A DNA stretch of 64,000 nucleotides from Paramecium tetraurelia (lineage: Eukaryota; Ciliophora; Oligohymenophorea; Peniculida; Parameciidae): contig NW_001799624.1 in NCBI RefSeq assembly GCF_000165425.1, positions 62,001 to 126,000 of the forward strand, given 5' to 3'. Numbering within the stretch: position 1 is the stretch's first letter; each line of letters starts with the position of its first letter. The notes beneath the pieces are model-generated. The model made no database searches, was not told the DNA's origin, and saw only the letters and a list, made by a program, of their open reading frames with translations. Position numbers and translations under genes: made by a program. Shown here piece after piece: positions 12,376 through 24,528 of this stretch.

Positions 12376-14478
12376 TCAAGGTCCAGAATTTTACCAATTG
12401 GTTCCAGTCATTTAGTTAGGTTTTTGATCTCCAGTATGACCACCATTGAGCATGTGAGTCAAGATTTCTTTAGTATACTTAAAGGAGGTATTTAAAAATG
12501 ATTACCTTTAGTCTTTTTGCCATTTCAGTATTTTAACTATCAAGAGCAGTAGCTAAAGGATAATAACTTCTTTCTCCGGTTTTGTTTACGTATGTAACCA
12601 TCTTATGTTCTGATGACAAGATAATCTCCGTTTTGTCAGTGAAATTAACCTAAACATGTGGATAATTGAATACTTAGACAATTTTGTTGGACAATCTAAA
12701 CATGATAGCATGTCTTGTTTTCATCCACTTTTTAACATAGACTAATTGTTTACTATCATATTCTTCAAATGCCATATCCTGTTTATTTTATTCTCCTTCA
12801 AGATAGCTTCTAAAATGTTGTAGTAAGGTAACTTTCTTTTAGAGATCTCTAGGATAGTCATTTAAATTATGGGATTCGCAAATATCCTATTTGTCAGTTC
12901 CTCTTCTTTCCATGTACTCAAATTGCAGTGATCTGGTATCCAATATGATTTTGGTAGAATCATTGAAGAAGACTCCTGTGGCCCCATTGCTTAATAGATA
13001 TCCCAATCCATATTTGCTGGAATAGTCAACCCACTTTTTCACATAGATTTCTTATTTTTGTTGAGGTGATTTTTAGCCAAGATTATTGACTGAATGAGTG
13101 GCTTGCATTCCAGTGGCACCAAAAGGAGTGTTGAGTGCCTTTTAACTTTGACTACTTCTGATGTCATTGGGTTTTTGGGATTGAGGTCTTTGTGAGCCAC
13201 CATAACCAACATTTTGTGCATTGTTCAATCCACTGGATCCGAAGTTGTCTTCTAAGATATTCCCACTTGAGCTAGGTTTCTACACTAAAAGGATAATGAG
13301 TAATGAATACATGGGAAACGATCAGATGAGCCATTGCCTGGTCTTTGCTGATTTTTCTAATTGTTTGGAGTAGTCTCAGTCAATCTTTGAGGCATAGCAT
13401 TTACTGACATTTTCAGACTACTTGAATTGGTGGATGGTTGGAATTGTTTATTATAAGAGGCTGAAGGAGGACAAGCAAGAGTAGATAGGGGGAGTGTCTT
13501 TGGTATAGATCCACCTGTGTTCATGAATGGGTGAGCCATTATCTCATCCAAAGTGGGTCTTTTAACTGGATCCAAGTTCAGAATTCTTGTGATGAGATTC
13601 TTGGCTGCATCAGATATGAGGACATGTTCTGGAAAAGTATATGAATTCAATCTGATTTTCCTATATGTAGTTTTGACGTCTGGGGTTTCAAAGGGAGGTT
13701 TTCCAATTAACATGGCGTAGATTATAACTCCCAATGACCAGACGTCCACTTCAAAGGAGTGACCAACTTTTCCATCCAAAACTTCTGGGGCTATGTAATT
13801 GGGTGTTCCACAAATAGTTCTTTTCTTCTCTCCGTCGAATTCCAACTTTGTTGCCAAACCAAAATCTCCCAATTTCAGTTCCATCGACTTATTGAGGAAC
13901 AGATTTCCTAATTTGAGACTTAAAATATATGTCAAGTTACTCTCTATGAATCACATTACTGGCGTGTAGGTATTTGAGTGCGTTGATTATCTATGCAACA
14001 TAGCATTGCACTTCTATTTCTGTTAGTCTTTTGCGTCGTTTTATTAATTCATTTAGAGTCTAATTTAAATGGATGATGCTTACTTGATTGGAACATAACT
14101 CTAATAAAATGTATACATTTTCGTGATCCTCAAAGACATGCTCGAATTGCACAATGTTTGTATTTTGCAAACTCTTGTGTATTTTTATTTCTGAAATAAG
14201 CTAATTGATTACATCATACATAATTACCTTTTAACGAGCTCTGTTCTTAGTTAAACTGCTTTTAGCTATTATCTTGGCAGCCAAAACTTTCTTTGTCTCC
14301 AAATTTGTTGCTTCGTAACACTTGGCAAAACCACCCTTTCCTAAGAACTTCCCTCTTTAGTATCTTTTTATTGCCACTTCCCCATTAACTTTAGTGATTT
14401 TTTCTTCAAAGATCACTACCTACTCAGAACTAGATTTATTGCTAATTTTTACCCATCTGCTGTGGTTTTTTCGTCCAT
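12376..14478 (-). CDS. PLK: Polo-like serine/threonine kinase
   Basis: A mitotic kinase of 650 residues, close to the usual PLK length, reconstructed with six introns of 22-28 nt. The kinase domain has the glycine loop [12 protein letters not shown], the VAIK-type lysine in [20 protein letters not shown], the DFG motif in [11 protein letters not shown], and [12 protein letters not shown]. The HRD segment appears only after removing a 22-nt intron. A Pro/Ser/Gln-rich linker follows, then two polo boxes near residues 440-520 and 540-620 ([35 protein letters not shown]). Two polo boxes distinguish PLK from other kinases. The expected roles are basal bodies, spindle and cytokinesis. The stop is the complement of 12376-12378. 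Confidence 0.93.
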
Positions 14479-14712
14479 TATTTTTTAAACTATTTAAATT
14501 ATTATCTGATTTTTATATATTATAGACATACTTACAGATTCCGATTCAATCTCGCTATAGAATGAGACTGTGCAACCGTGATACACCCTAGAATATGAAT
14601 GACGAGAGGATCAAACCATCCAAAAGCATAACGAATAATTAATCGATGAAATCAAAGACTTGTTTGAATTGAGAATCGAAATAAATATATGAACTATATT
14701 ATAATTAATTTA

Positions 14713-15128
14713 ATGCATTAATATCAAGAAGCTTTACTTAAAAATACATGTACCCTTCTTTCTTTTCATTAGTGAGAGGAGAGGAGATCACAGTCAATCT
14801 CTAAATATACAATTCCACTGCTCAATAGGATAGATAGCAATTCATTAAGGCATTATAGGAATTGGCAAATGAGAAAAATACTAAAATTGACGAGTAATCT
14901 CGTATTTTACAACTGCGATTGCCTGGCACCACAACTATAGCTAATATCAAGTCAGATTTGGAAAAATATTGCAATCAAAAAATAGTAATAGCGCATTTTA
15001 GAATATTTTAGATTTTGATGTGTGAATCAATGGTTCCTAATCCACTAGATGTCATAGGAGATATCAAATGTACTACTTAAAAGCAAGAGATTCATTTATA
15101 GTTATGTTCTTAAGTAATTGCAGGATGA
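14713..15128 (+). CDS. hypothetical small protein
   Basis: ATG 14713 to TGA 15126-15128 with one 23-nt intron (GTACCCTTC...TTAG) gives 130 residues. The exon reads consistently (RQQFIKALQELANEKNTK, LPGTTTIANIKSDLEKYC). The TIANIKSDLEKY stretch looks like part of a ubiquitin-like fold, but this is only an impression. The 38-codon frame just upstream (14561-14676) is too short to support. It converges on the PIH1 gene with 12 bp between stops. Confidence 0.6.
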
Positions 15129-15140
15129 TGATAATAGAAT

Positions 15141-16271
15141 TCATAATATTTTATTTACAACTATTTTCAATTATTTCTATTTTTTGTTCCATTTAGCTGA
15201 TGGATGCTCATCATCAACTTTACATCCAAAATCTAACTCTACCTTTTCATTCATCACAGTTGTCAATTTCAATCCTTGACTTGAGATATTGAGATCGATA
15301 TCCTAAAAGTTTTCGACATTCACATTAATAGTTATTATAACTTTATCCTTCTCGTGAACAACCTAATATTTCTCTACCTCATTTTTAGTATCAATCTCTT
15401 CAATCAAGACTTTTTTTTGTGGCCCCTGCTGTGTTTAATTTTAAGTATTTAATATTAAATTATCCAAAGGTCCCTACTATCTAGTGAAGCTTAGATTCTA
15501 TTCAATTTTATTTTCTATGGGATTCTAGGTTTTTGGGAATCGTTTTCCTTCTTTATCAGCTTAGGGTTCTAGAAGTAATTTTATTTGTTTCTTTGGTCCA
15601 CAATATTTGTATTATTTGCTAATGATTTTAAGAGAGGGGATTTCAAATTTATAGTAGGCCTTAAAGAATGTAAATTTAACAGGGTTTTTATCTCCTTCGA
15701 TTCTTTTCTGTAATGTATCAATAATGATTGACTGCAGAATTTGACGATTTATCTAATCAATGAATAAAAATGTTCATACTTTCTTAAACACATCAGTATT
15801 GATCACAATGTCATAATAGTAAACTTAAGTATTGAAGGATGCTGACTTTCCAATCTAAATGTCAGATATAGAAAGAGGAATTAAATTGTATTATGATGGA
15901 TTGTCTGTTGGATTATCATTCTTATCAAATGCTCCCAATACTCTTTCATGATGTAGGAGATTAATGTAAAATTTGGTTCTTTTTTCTAATTTGTCAAATT
16001 GGAAATTCTCTTATTTGAGTTCATTTTATTTTAATAATAGCTTGCTTTCTAATTCATTGATTTATTGTTTAAGGAGATTGCCCCAAATTTTCATGGAATA
16101 AGCAAATTGAGGTGTAATAGATAATTCTTCTATTTTTTACTGCTTCTCATTTTTCATGTCTTCCATTCCTGCTTGAATGTTTTTCTCAACAAATTATTTA
16201 TATGCTTGTGGATCAGAGGCAGCCATATCATCAAGCATCTTCCAAATGTGTTGAGCTTGAGATTAATCCAT
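15141..16271 (-). CDS. PIH1-domain protein, dynein-assembly-factor type
   Basis: A 367-residue protein with one 27-nt intron. After an N-terminal helical region the central part follows the PIH1 pattern: KFYINLLHHERVLGAF, NLIPLSISDIQIGKSASF, VYYYDIVINTDVFKK. The C-terminal segment (VIITINVNVENFQDIDLNIS) looks like a CS/p23-like beta sandwich. PIH1 proteins with a CS-like tail work with HSP90/R2TP to pre-assemble axonemal dynein arms, consistent with a ciliate. The sequence does not tell which PIH1 subgroup. It ends DEHPSAKWNKKQ. The start codon lies 19 bp from the divergent kinase start. Confidence 0.8.
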
Positions 16272-16290
16272 TTATTATTATTATTACAAT
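16272..16290. promoter_or_regulatory. 19-bp spacer between divergent start codons
   Basis: The PIH1 gene (minus) and the kinase gene (plus) start head to head with 19 AT-rich bases between their ATGs (TTATTATTATTACAAT-like). Both gene models are well supported, so any shared promoter is extremely short or overlaps coding sequence. Confidence 0.55.
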
Positions 16291-17564
16291 ATGGTTGATC
16301 ACATCTCGAAACAGTATAAAACGATTACTATCTGTCATCCAAACTATCCACCATTTTAGGTTATAATCAATGAATATTCGACTACAAAGGATATTTCAAG
16401 ACAGATTCATTCAACCTGGAGAATAAGTCCAAAAGAGTTGCGATTATTCAATGCGAGTGGAATCGAAATCTTCTAAGAGGATCTGAGATTTTAACCTAAG
16501 CAATCAAAGTTATGGGCAACATTGAATGGATAGGAACTTGATTAAAACATTATCTTTCAAGAATATACTATTATAGATTAAATTGGATAAGGAGGACAAG
16601 GTATTGTGATGCTAGGACAGCATAAGGAGACCAAAGTGTACGTAGCCATTAAGATAATAAAAGGAGATGGATTCAATGCTGATGAAATAGATCTGTTGTT
16701 TAGGGAATCGCAAATACTCAAATAATTGAGTCATAGGAACATAGTTCATTTGATTCAGAATATTATGTTAAATCATGAATGTATATTGGTTATGGAACAT
16801 CTCTAAGGAGGTTCTCTCTTAGATTTGGTGAGAAGGAAAGGAACTTTGGAGGAGATCGAGGCTAAGATTTACATGAAATAGATCTTAGAGGGAATAGATT
16901 ACTGTCATAAGAAAAACTTGATCCATAGGGATTTAAAGTTAGAGAATATCTTGCTTGTATATCCAAATAGTAATTAAGTAATTACACTATGCATTATAGA
17001 TAGATAAAAATTGTAGATTTTGGAATTGCATGTGTTGGTAAGGATCGGATTCGAATGGGCACTTTGCCATACATGTCTCCTGAATTGATATCTGGATTCC
17101 CAGCTACTTAACTTTCTGATGTCTGGGCAATAGGAGTGATCTTGTATGCAATGGTCTTTGGGAAACTACCATTTAGAGGGTCAACAAAGGAAGAAATCAT
17201 TTAAGCAATCAACATATTTAAATATACTATTCCTCAGAAGGTGAGCAATGATTTATTAGATTTGTTCAAATAGATATTCCAATATCGGAACAGGATCACA
17301 GTCTAAGGAATTTTGAATCATCGATGGTTGAGTGAGAGTCACACTCTTCCTGCATTGAGCTTGTTGAAGATGCTCTAAGTCACTACTCCTCTAACAGTCA
17401 CAACCAAGAAACCAAAATAAATTATGTTGTAGAGTTGCAGAAAGAGTTCGATATAAAAGGAGGAATCAAAATCTAATGTTGGAAATGTGACTGCCAAGCC
17501 TATTAAAATAGTATTAAAGTAAAGATCAGGAAGAGCTAAAAGTTAATTGTTGTTTAGCAATTGA
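16291..17564 (+). CDS. protein kinase with beta-grasp-like N-terminal domain
   Basis: A 415-residue kinase with a 26-nt intron just after the catalytic loop. Residues 1-95 form a small domain predicted to be beta-rich ([20 protein letters not shown]...[17 protein letters not shown]). The kinase domain then has [41 protein letters not shown] and a SPE motif in LPYMSPELI. The sequence around the activation loop recalls CAMK/AMPK-type kinases. A short basic Ser/Lys tail follows. The gene is in tandem with a paralogue 100 bp downstream that has the same architecture. Confidence 0.87.
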
Positions 17565-17665
17565 CTAAGAACAAAACTTATTCTAATTAGTATTAGGCTG
17601 TATGTGTATGTATGATATTATAATTATAATACATAAAATATCTATTACAAATAGACTCTCTTATA

Positions 17666-18942
17666 ATGTTTCACGAGTATAATGAACATTCTAACACTAA
17701 AACTCTCAATATCACTTTGCTGGGTAGTGATCGTAAGTTTTAAGTTTCCATTTATGGTGAAACTTCACTCAAAGAATTGAGATCACTATGTGAATAGAAA
17801 CATCAAATTAGTCTTAGACACTTTCGAGTATTCACTTAGGATGGAGTGGAACTGTTCAATGAGGATTTAATTTACTTGAAAGACAATACAAAATTGTATA
17901 TTACAAGAGGAGAGGATTTTGATGCCAATATCATCCATCAAGAGTATGAGATAATAGAATAGTTGGGCAAGGGAGGATTTGGCAAAGTGCTATTGGGGAA
18001 ACACAAGGAAACATTCAATTTTGTAGCGATTAAATATGTGAATACTAGAAACAGAGATGCAAATGACATTGATTTGGTTTTTCGTGAAGCGTACTTACTG
18101 AAATCACTTAATCATAAAAATATAGTCAAATTTTACAACTGCTACCCTCTCTCCAACATGTAGGTCATTGTTGTAATGGAGTATTTGGAAGGAGGAGATC
18201 TCTCTAAGTATACTCAAGGTATTTTAACTTACTTAATGAAGCTAAGGGTTAACTATGCGAAGAAGAGGCACGAATGTATTTCAGGTAGATATGTGATGCC
18301 ATGATGTATTGTCATAATCGCAAACTTATTCATAGGGATCTCAAACTTGAAAATCTCATGTTTGCTAATAAGAATGATACCTTAATTAAAATAGTTGATT
18401 TTGGCATTGCTGGCATGGCTGTCAACAGTAATATGGATAAATTGAACATCGGAACCATCAGATACATGGCTCCAGAAACTCTCTAAGGAAACAACCAAAA
18501 GATTGGACCGCATATTGATGTTTGGGCTATGGGGGTCATACTCTTTCATCTTATCTTCGGTAAGTATCCATTTGATGGGGAATCCAATTTTGATATCATT
18601 CAAAACATTACGGCCAGCAATTACACATTTTCAAAGAAGAATGTCTCTCCTTATCTAATTGATCTATTGTCAAGGATTTTCTTTATTGATCCTCAAAAAA
18701 GAATCAAACTCTATGATATTCTCAATCATGAATGGATGAAGATCTCATTCGAATAAGAATACTTTGAAGTACCTTAGTTTCTACCTCGAACCTAATTTAG
18801 ACTACCCTCTATTGAAAATCCAAAATAACACAATGGAGCTCAAAAGTAAAAGAAACTCAACAGATCCTTTACTCCTCTAAAAAAGAATTCCCCCAGAAGA
18901 AATAGTTTTATTATCAAAGGGGTCTTAAAGAGATATCAGTGA
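17666..18942 (+). CDS. protein kinase, tandem paralogue with beta-grasp-like N-terminus
   Basis: A 417-residue kinase with one 23-nt intron. The N-terminal domain (TLNITLLGSDRKFQVSIYG...HFRVFTQDGVELFNEDL) aligns by eye with that of the upstream gene, including the A/DGxE(L/I)F(N/Q)EDL turn, and resembles a ubiquitin/RBD-like beta-grasp. The kinase domain shows [39 protein letters not shown] and MAPETLQ. All catalytic residues are present. The C-terminal tail is basic, with several Ser-Pro or Thr-Pro sites. Same strand and same order of domains as its neighbour indicate a tandem duplication. Confidence 0.88.
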
Positions 18943-19011
18943 TATATTATTACTTGATTAATTAATACTTAAGTAGATAATATCATATATTTAGATTGAT
19001 ATAAATTCAAA

Positions 19012-19529
19012 TCAATTTTGCATGGTTCTTATATGAATTTAAGATATAGAGTCATCATTTGCAACATAACCATGTTGTGACTTCTTATTGACAACTTCTT
19101 TCTTCGAATTCTCCTAACAGATTTTTAAAAGTACTAGCATTCCTAAAATACAGATTGGCAATTATATAAACCAGCAACTGATTGCGCTTATAAAATGTTC
19201 ATTCTGCACATCATATTATTGTGCCACTAAGCCCAATCCTAATATCATTGAAAGCATTCCCAAATTAACAATTGCTATATTTCCTATAATAACATGAGGA
19301 AGGTATTTGAAAAGTGAGGATAATATAAGTAGATATCCAATCATCTGAATGATATTACCAGCTATTGAGAGATACTTATATTTAGTTAGGTTTGTGTTAT
19401 GAGATTCATCTAGAGATACATAATACACTAGCAATATTATGTTAATTGTTAAATAACTTCCTATTTCTGCAATATGTTTGATTTTGGGAGTTCTAGTAGT
19501 GGTCAAATATATATATACATATTAAACAT
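19012..19529 (-). CDS. four-helix membrane protein, unknown
   Basis: With a 26-nt intron after the first few codons (start ATG at the complement of 19527-19529), the product has 163 residues. Four hydrophobic segments are visible (SYLTINIILLVYYVSL, IIQMIGYLLILSSLF, HVIIGNIAIVNLGMLSMILG, FIQLPICILGMLVLL), followed by a basic and Ser-rich tail of about 40 residues. There is no signal peptide other than the first helix. No family is recognised. The downstream plus-strand kinase gene ends 69 bp from its stop. Confidence 0.65.
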
Positions 19530-19720
19530 TGTGTTATCTTAAAAAGAAATATTAATCAATAATTTTATTCTATTAAATTCAAGTATCTAGTTACTTGAAC
19601 ATTATATGTTGAATAATAATATTTTAAATTTAACATTGTGATAGTACTGATTTAAGAAATTAATCTACTCTACTAAGTCATAAAATTATAATAATATAAT
19701 TATTTATATAATATAGTTTA

Positions 19721-22667
19721 TCAAAACTTTGATAATGTTTTAGATTTTTTTTGAGATTCTGTAAAATTGAGTTTCATTCTTGAAAGCTTCTCTTTTTGTT
19801 ATTAAATCTCAGCTCTCAATTCTTCAATGGTTTTATCAGTTCTATCATTTGAGGGAGACTTATGTGGTGTTCTTATAGATGGGCTGCTGTATTATGGTGG
19901 CTTTGAATATGGATCTGAGATAAAGACAAACAATACGTTTAGCAGATGATAGGTTTGGTTATACAGCAGGAGAGCGATGGAAACCTGAACTTGATGATTA
20001 AGTATGTTAATGTAAAGGAGGAGACAGAGCTCGTTGTTAAACTGGTTGGATTATCGTTTCAAGTTGTTATATTTACTATTGATAATCTCTTTAGATTTGA
20101 TCCATTTTCTTTTCGGATTTATCTTTAAGTTCATTGTACCTTAATTCAAGGAATTGTCTCTCTTTCAAAGTGTAATCAGCTGATTATTGAATTGAACTTC
20201 TAAAATAGATGAAAATAGTGTATACAATTCGTTTTCTAATTCTTTAATTGTCTGAGTGAGTTATCTTGATTCATATTCAGCTTTTTTCTATTATTCTCTG
20301 TTAAGTTAATCTTACACTTAAAGTTTCTGTGATAAATGGTCATTCTCTTAAATATAGTAATTCAACTAGTTCTTGAGGTCATCGATAGAATAATCGTGTT
20401 ATTAGATCTATTATAATTTTTATTTAAATTTAATTTGAGCCTCTTCTTGTATTAATTATTCATTTTATTTAAATTGTCGTTTTAATTATTCAACCTTCTT
20501 ATCCATTTCCTTTTATAATTCAATTACTAGAAATTCATTCTCCCTCTTTTCCTATGAGACACTTTAATCAATTAACTAAATTATTATTATGATTACATAC
20601 ATGATTGAATTTTTTAACTGAATTCTATATTAGTTGTCTATTTTCAGAGTCATAATTCTTTAATTTATTCATAATTATAGATTTCATCTCAAGTAGTTAT
20701 AAATTTAATTACTCTTTCTACCTAATGAATAATCTGACAATCTTCTATTTCATAGATCTGTATTTAAATTTCAACTCATCAATTTACATAACTAACTAAT
20801 GTTTTTCTGTATTCCAAGAATTTAGGTTTTTATTTGAAGATTCTACTAAATTCTTCTCCTTCACTTTTTAATCTTCCAATTATTACAAATTATAAGTGTA
20901 TTGGGATATATATTGCTCTAGTTCGTTAACCAAATTGATATTCTATTTTTCCAGATTCTCATACTATTAGCTTTTTTAGTATAATTCCTTTTGTATTTAA
21001 TTGTAAGCTCTGATTTACTCTTCAATTTGTAGTTTATTTTCCAATTTGACTTTCTTCATCTAGCTTTCAAAATTTTCCACTATTATTTAATGCTCTTTAT
21101 TTAGATTGTCTATTTCTTGTTTGAACCTGGAATCTAACTATTGTATTTCCTATTAGTACTATGCTTCCTTTTTCAATTATTCATCTAATATTTGACAATG
21201 TTCTTCTTTATACAATTTACATCTTTATTCTAATTCTTGTCCTAATCTTTAATATGAGAATGATCCTTAAATCTCTATTTCTAATTAGTGTTGAATAGAT
21301 AGAATGATTTCTTACTGCTACTATTTTTCTCTCTCAATTTCATTCATATAATCTTAATTCTCTTTCAAAGTAGTCAAAGTTTACTCTGAGAACTACTTCA
21401 AATCATCAACATCAGATAATAACAATTTAAGATTTTAATCTTTCTTACTTATTTCTTATTCCAACGTTTTATTCTTTTAAATCAACTCAGTATTTTATTA
21501 TTATGATTCTTCTAGTTATTTTTTGAATGTTTGAATGAGTTCTTCAAATTTCGAATTGTTTTTTTATTTCAGTTCTTAATCATTTTAAAATTACATTTTT
21601 AATTGTTTTATGTCCTAATTCAACCCTGCAATTTCTCTATCTTTTTCAGAAACACTTGATTTCAAACTCTAATGCAATTATTACTACAATTCTGACTTTT
21701 CTTGTTCTAAACTTTCTTCCAATCTAGTATATTATTTCTTATATTGCTATTCCAACATTTTGACTGCTTATTTGTGTTGAGTAGATTAGAATTCAATTTA
21801 TTGCTCAAGTTCTTTGATTTGCTCCTAAAGTTCAACTATATAAGAATCCTTATTCTGCAGATCTTTCAATTTCTATTTATATTCTTTTATCTTGGCTTAG
21901 CTTTTTTCCTTTAATTGCTCCAAAGCCTCTTTCTACTTTTATGCTTCCTATTACTTTTTAATTTTTAGCTATTCATTTTCTAATTTCAAATTGGAAAGTT
22001 CACTCTCTTATAGGATATGTGAATCTGTTATTGATTACAATTTTCTTTAATAATCCTTCAACTGCTTGTCAGATTCTAATTTTAAAGTCTTGAACTATTA
22101 ATCCAGGCCGGAATAGGCTGATTACATTTATTCTACCTTTTACTTATATTCTTATCCTTCCTGGGAAAAATACCTCGATTAAAGATCAATAGATTATTGA
22201 TTGTCCTTGAGTTGTTGCAGTTCTAAATTTAATTGTTAATTTGTGAGATTGGATTCCCTAATTTACTTATTCAGTTTCTCTATGGTTATTAGATGTTTAT
22301 TGTTTTAATCACTCTATTCATCGCATATTTATTGAAGACCCTTGATCTCCTATACTTGTAGTATCTATTGCTCATGCAATTTGTGTTCTACATCCATAAT
22401 CAATTGTTGTTCTCTATCCTAATACTCCCTCTTGACTCGATCAATGGCTTGGGATTGTTAACGTAATTCCTATTACAACAAAAGTATCTCTTCCGAGTAA
22501 TGTCTTTGGAATGTCTCCAATGTGATCTCCTTGATTCTATTAAGAACGGCTCCTCTGTTTTCTCGATCGATCTGCTCTCCCAAAACTTGCTTTGTGATGT
22601 CCACTAGGCATTCTGATGATAAGATGATTGACTTACATTCTAAGACCTTGGATTGTGAAACAAACAT
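19721..22667 (-). CDS. long coiled-coil protein
   Basis: A 957-residue protein that is almost entirely Gln/Glu/Lys/Leu-rich coiled coil, with introns of 25, 26 and 22 nt near the 3' end. A 24-nt GTAAGT...CAG stretch near the start is in frame and could be a fourth intron. The N-terminal 60 residues (ECLVDITKQVLGEQIDREN) look more globular. Near the C-terminus, a Pro/Ser-rich linker (ALSPPLHQHTQSSSSGFHRS) precedes a last short coil. The very high density of TAA/TAG glutamine codons makes the gene look broken under the standard code. It is probably a structural protein of the cortex, basal body or cilium; no specific homology is recognised. Confidence 0.8.
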
Positions 22668-22689
22668 ATATTTATTCGTTAATTAATAA
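22668..22689. promoter_or_regulatory. 22-bp spacer between divergent start codons
   Basis: The long coiled-coil gene (minus) and the short basic-protein gene (plus) start 22 bp apart. The spacer is almost pure A/T (TATTTATTCGTTAATTAATA-like). Both starts are the first in-frame ATGs of open frames. Confidence 0.5.
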
Positions 22690-23205
22690 ATGTAATTAAT
22701 AAAGGAATTAGTAGTAGGCATCAATAATCCTGTCAGCGCAATAGAACAATTAAAGAAATCCATAGTGAGAGAAATCAACAAATAAAATTACAATACCATA
22801 GACCATACACATCGTCGTTCTATTTCTACTCAGGAAGTTCCTTTCACTGTAGTCAGTATAAAGAAACCAAAGACATAACTAAATACTATTGAATTGGCTC
22901 CATTGAAGAACAAAACCAAGTTTATGCCTAATGCTGCTTTGGATTTCACCAACAAGTAGTAAAAAAACAAGTCATTGCAATTTAAATAAAAGATCTATAC
23001 TTAGGAGTACAAGGAGAAGAGCGAGTATGTAAAAGAGAGAAGGAGATTTAATAAGAATTTAGAATGTCTTAAATAAAACAATTAAAGATTTAGATTAAGT
23101 GTAAGCGTAAGTGAACAACCACATTAATTGAATAAGCTTCTTGAAACCAGATTGTCACATATGTTGAAATATTACAATAACAATCATGATAATTATATAT
23201 ATTGA
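22690..23205 (+). CDS. hypothetical basic protein, possible internal stop
   Basis: ATG 22690 to TGA 23203-23205 encodes 171 residues without an intron (MQLIKELVVGINNPVSAIEQ...), rich in Lys, Asn and Gln. The same frame stays open past the TGA for another 32 codons, up to a second TGA at 23302-23304. That extension looks protein-like (NYSRSPFKWKRPPQIYLES). No GT..AG intron of usable length removes the first TGA in frame. The gene may end at the first TGA, or the TGA may be a recent nonsense mutation. No family is recognised. Confidence 0.6.
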
Positions 23206-23573
23206 GTGGATCAAGTATCTAATTACAGCAGAAGTCCATTCAAATGGAAACGACCACCTCAGATCTATTTGGAAAGCATTCCTACCTGTAATTAGTCTAA
23301 TTGAAGAAAATAAAATATATCATTTTTTTAAATCCATACTGATTAATCATTTAAATTGAAGTTCTATCACTTCTAAAAAGAGTGTGTTGTTGAATAAATT
23401 AATTATTAAATAAATAAAAATTAAAACTTTTAAATAGATATAAGTCTTGATAGGACTTTAATGTAGAATATAATACTCTTAAATATGAGAACTTAATAGA
23501 ATGGTAGAAGATACTAGAATTGATTTAACAACAAAAATGATATATTATATCAATGGATTATTATTTAATTTAA
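23206..23573. other. intergenic region
   Basis: The first 99 bases contain the possible extension of the upstream gene. The remainder is AT-rich (about 80 percent or more by eye) with no supported gene, RNA or repeat. Confidence 0.5.
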
Positions 23574-24528
23574 TCACTCTCTTTTATATTTGAATATTAA
23601 AAATTTATATTATATATGACAACCAGATCTAATTATCATAATTTTGGTTTTAACATGTCTCTTGCCTTTTTACTTAGAAAGAGTAAAATTAGGAAATGTA
23701 TTAACTGCTCCTCCATCAACTATAATTGTTTATCCAGTGATGTAACTTGCACATTTCTGAAGCCAAAAAGAGAGCCCAAGGAGCAATATCATCATTGTTT
23801 CCTGCCCTCTATAATGGCAACAATTTTTCGAAATCCTCTCCAAAACCAGACTAAATAATATGGAACACTAATTACACTATCATCCATTCTCAATCTTTTA
23901 AATCCTTCAGATTTCTCAATAGCTCCTGGGGCTATACCCACCACTCTAATTTTCTTTGGTCCCAATTCAACAGCAAGATGTCTAGTAAGTGCATCTATTC
24001 CTGCTTTGGCTGTTCCAGCATGTGATTGAAGTGCTACTCCACAATGAGGAAGAGTAGTACTAATATTAATAATAACACCTCCATTTTTTGACATCCATTT
24101 TCCAACCACTGCTTTACAACACTACATATCTGAACAAGAATTACATGAAATGTTCCAAAAGTGTCTATTTCCATTACAGATCTGAAGGCATTTACACTCA
24201 TCATTTCGAAAGGAACCAAAAAGTTTCCAGCTGCCCCATTGACCAAAATATCAATTCTTCCCCATTTGTCCAATGCAAATTACACCATTGCTTCCACTTA
24301 TTCGAATTTTCTCACATCACAAGGAAAATATGCAACATTTTGATTGCCTGATTCTTATGCTAATGTAGTGCACGATTGCTTTAAGACTTCCTCTTTTCGA
24401 CTTGTGATAAGAACCTTGCATCCGTATTTTAAATATGCCAAACTGATGCCATAACAAATTCCTGTGGCACCACCTGTTACAATGGCAACTTGATTTGCTA
24501 AGAAATTTTATTGGAATGTTTTATTCAT
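23574..24528 (-). CDS. short-chain dehydrogenase, 2,4-dienoyl-CoA-reductase-like, with frameshift
   Basis: An SDR-family enzyme reconstructed with introns of 23 and 25 nt. The cofactor loop is TGGATGIC-like ([20 protein letters not shown] read as TGGATG plus variant), the NAG-type motif is NGAAGNF, and the segments [20 protein letters not shown] and [18 protein letters not shown] match the dienoyl-CoA reductase subgroup, where the Tyr of other SDRs is replaced. It should act in beta-oxidation of unsaturated fatty acids, likely peroxisomal. Near 23741-23750 the frame breaks inside the conserved end (FLASEMCK then YITGQTIIVDGG). One extra base must be removed to reach 301 residues; as written, translation stops at 23716. 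It is either a young pseudogene or an error. Confidence 0.82.

Noticed and set aside
14561-14676. A 38-codon frame ahead of the small hypothetical gene
   Set aside because: Too short, no plausible splice into the downstream exon, and a comparable frame exists on the other strand.
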